DNA of 64,000 nucleotides, from NCBI RefSeq assembly GCF_039543665.1, contig NZ_BAABKE010000003.1, positions 310,001-374,000 on the forward strand, in the 5' to 3' direction. The DNA comes from Wohlfahrtiimonas larvae. Its GTDB lineage: Bacteria > Pseudomonadota > Gammaproteobacteria > Cardiobacteriales > Wohlfahrtiimonadaceae. The translations under genes were made by a program, and so were the position numbers. Below are positions 63,233 to 64,000 of the stretch, piece by piece; within the stretch, counting starts at the first letter, position 1; every line of letters starts with the position of its first letter. The notes under the pieces are model-generated. The model was given only the letters and a program-made list of their open reading frames with translations. It was not told where the DNA came from and searched no databases.

Positions 63233-64000
63233 ATGAATGAATATTTACAACTCGTGCGCCTACATCAGGCGCGCAAACGCTTTGGTCAAAATTTTCTAAT
63301 TGATTACCCATTAATTATTAAGCTATTCCAAAGTATCCATGCTCAACCCGATGATCGAATGATTGAAATCGGGCCGGGATTAGGTGCATTAACACGACCA
63401 ATTTTAGCCAATATTAAGGCATTAACAGTCATAGAATTAGATCGAGATTTAATCCCGATTTTATCTTCTCTAGATAATTTAACGATCATTCATCAAGATG
63501 TTTTAACCGTGGATTTCCATGCATTAAAAATTGATGATCGTAAACTTAGAATTGTTGGTAATCTACCTTACAATATATCTACACCAATTATTTTTCACTT
63601 ATTAGCTTCCGCTAGTGTCATTAAAGATATGCACTTTATGTTACAAAAAGAAGTCATTGATCGCATGGCGGCAACACCTGATGATAGTGAATATGGTCGA
63701 TTATCTGTCATGGTACAGCGATATTGCCAAGTCATTCCATTATTAACAATCCCACCAACAGCCTTTAACCCTGCCCCCAAAGTCATGAGTCAATTTGTCC
63801 GATTGATACCCTACGAAACTGATCCTTATGGTATTGAATCAGATGAAACATTCTTTGAGGTTGTGAAATGTGCTTTCTCAATGAAACGTAAGACGTTACG
63901 TAATACATTAAAGCCATTATTCACTCAAGAAGAGTTAGAATTATGTGGCATAGACTCTTCTTTGCGTGCAGAGAAATTATCAATTATAGAGTTTGCAACT
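63233..64000 (+). CDS. rsmA: 16S rRNA dimethyladenosine transferase, 5' part (runs off the window)
   Basis: 256 codons are visible without a stop. ARKRFGQNFLID at the start (KsgA signature), IEIGPGLGALTRPIL (SAM motif I), VIELDRDLIPIL, IHQDVLTVDF, VGNLPYNISTPI (catalytic NLPY) and a QFVRLIP segment. Dimethylates A1518/A1519 of 16S rRNA. Begins 5 bases after surA. Confidence 0.95.
   Translation, partial: MNEYLQLVRLHQARKRFGQNFLIDYPLIIKLFQSIHAQPDDRMIEIGPGLGALTRPILANIKALTVIELDRDLIPILSSLDNLTIIHQDVLTVDFHALKIDDRKLRIVGNLPYNISTPIIFHLLASASVIKDMHFMLQKEVIDRMAATPDDSEYGRLSVMVQRYCQVIPLLTIPPTAFNPAPKVMSQFVRLIPYETDPYGIESDETFFEVVKCAFSMKRKTLRNTLKPLFTQEELELCGIDSSLRAEKLSIIEFAT

Noticed and set aside
1..64000. CRISPR arrays, rRNA genes, prophage or intact insertion sequences
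   Set aside because: No regularly spaced repeats, rRNA-like sequence, integrase or transposase frames were seen on either strand.

Overview
The window is a gene-dense, AT-rich stretch of bacterial chromosome. Gene content is gammaproteobacterial: pilMNOPQ-aroK-aroB-damX in the classical order, rapZ, proQ, rdgC, typA, surA-rsmA, uup and a kdsD-type isomerase. The low GC, the type IV pilus genes and the absence of an enteric-type operon context fit a lineage such as the Cardiobacteriales (Ignatzschineria/Wohlfahrtiimonas relatives), but that placement is inference. No phage, intact insertion sequence, rRNA or CRISPR array was seen.

Layout. 1-2.4 kb: the 5' part of leuA (minus strand) behind a leucine attenuator whose leader peptide I can read, then a lone ureidoglycolate dehydrogenase-like gene. 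2.4-20.6 kb: one minus-strand capsule locus of the ABC-transporter (group 2/KpsMTED-CtrABCD) type: kpsS, inner-membrane and outer-membrane export proteins, kpsM, kpsT, wecB, wecC, a 1417-residue multidomain glycosyltransferase, an asparagine-synthetase-like protein without a glutaminase cysteine, a TupA-like ATP-grasp enzyme, a DUF6270/SGNH-like protein, a CgeB-like glycosyltransferase and kpsC. KpsS and KpsC build the Kdo linker, WecB/WecC should supply UDP-ManNAcA, and the three unusual enzymes suggest an amide- or amino-acid-decorated capsule.

20.7-28.8 kb: metF under a textbook SAM-I riboswitch, tig, a tRNA-Leu(UAG) with promoter and terminator, folD, rapZ, a lysine-rich membrane protein, tilS and tamA. 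28.8-31.6 kb (plus): an orphan HisP-like ATPase, a type IV pilin-like protein and dnaA, which stands away from any dnaN/recF/gyrB or visible oriC. 31.6-42.3 kb (mostly minus): rep, kdsD, a stand-alone Aer-type PAS protein (plus), a CoA-transferase, uup with a TetR regulator, damX, aroB, aroK. 42.3-52.8 kb (minus): pilQPONM, parE, rdgC, gph, rlmD, ybaK. 52.8-64 kb: degP-type protease, rpsU, typA, chaA, ssb, an FtsN-like SPOR protein, argS, proQ, a one-parvulin surA and the start of rsmA.

The strongest hunting results are the capsule amide-ligase module, the SAM-I riboswitch on metF in a gammaproteobacterium, the complete leu attenuator, the perfect hairpin that swallows the aroK start codon, and the symmetrical divergent promoter between tamA and the HisP-like gene.
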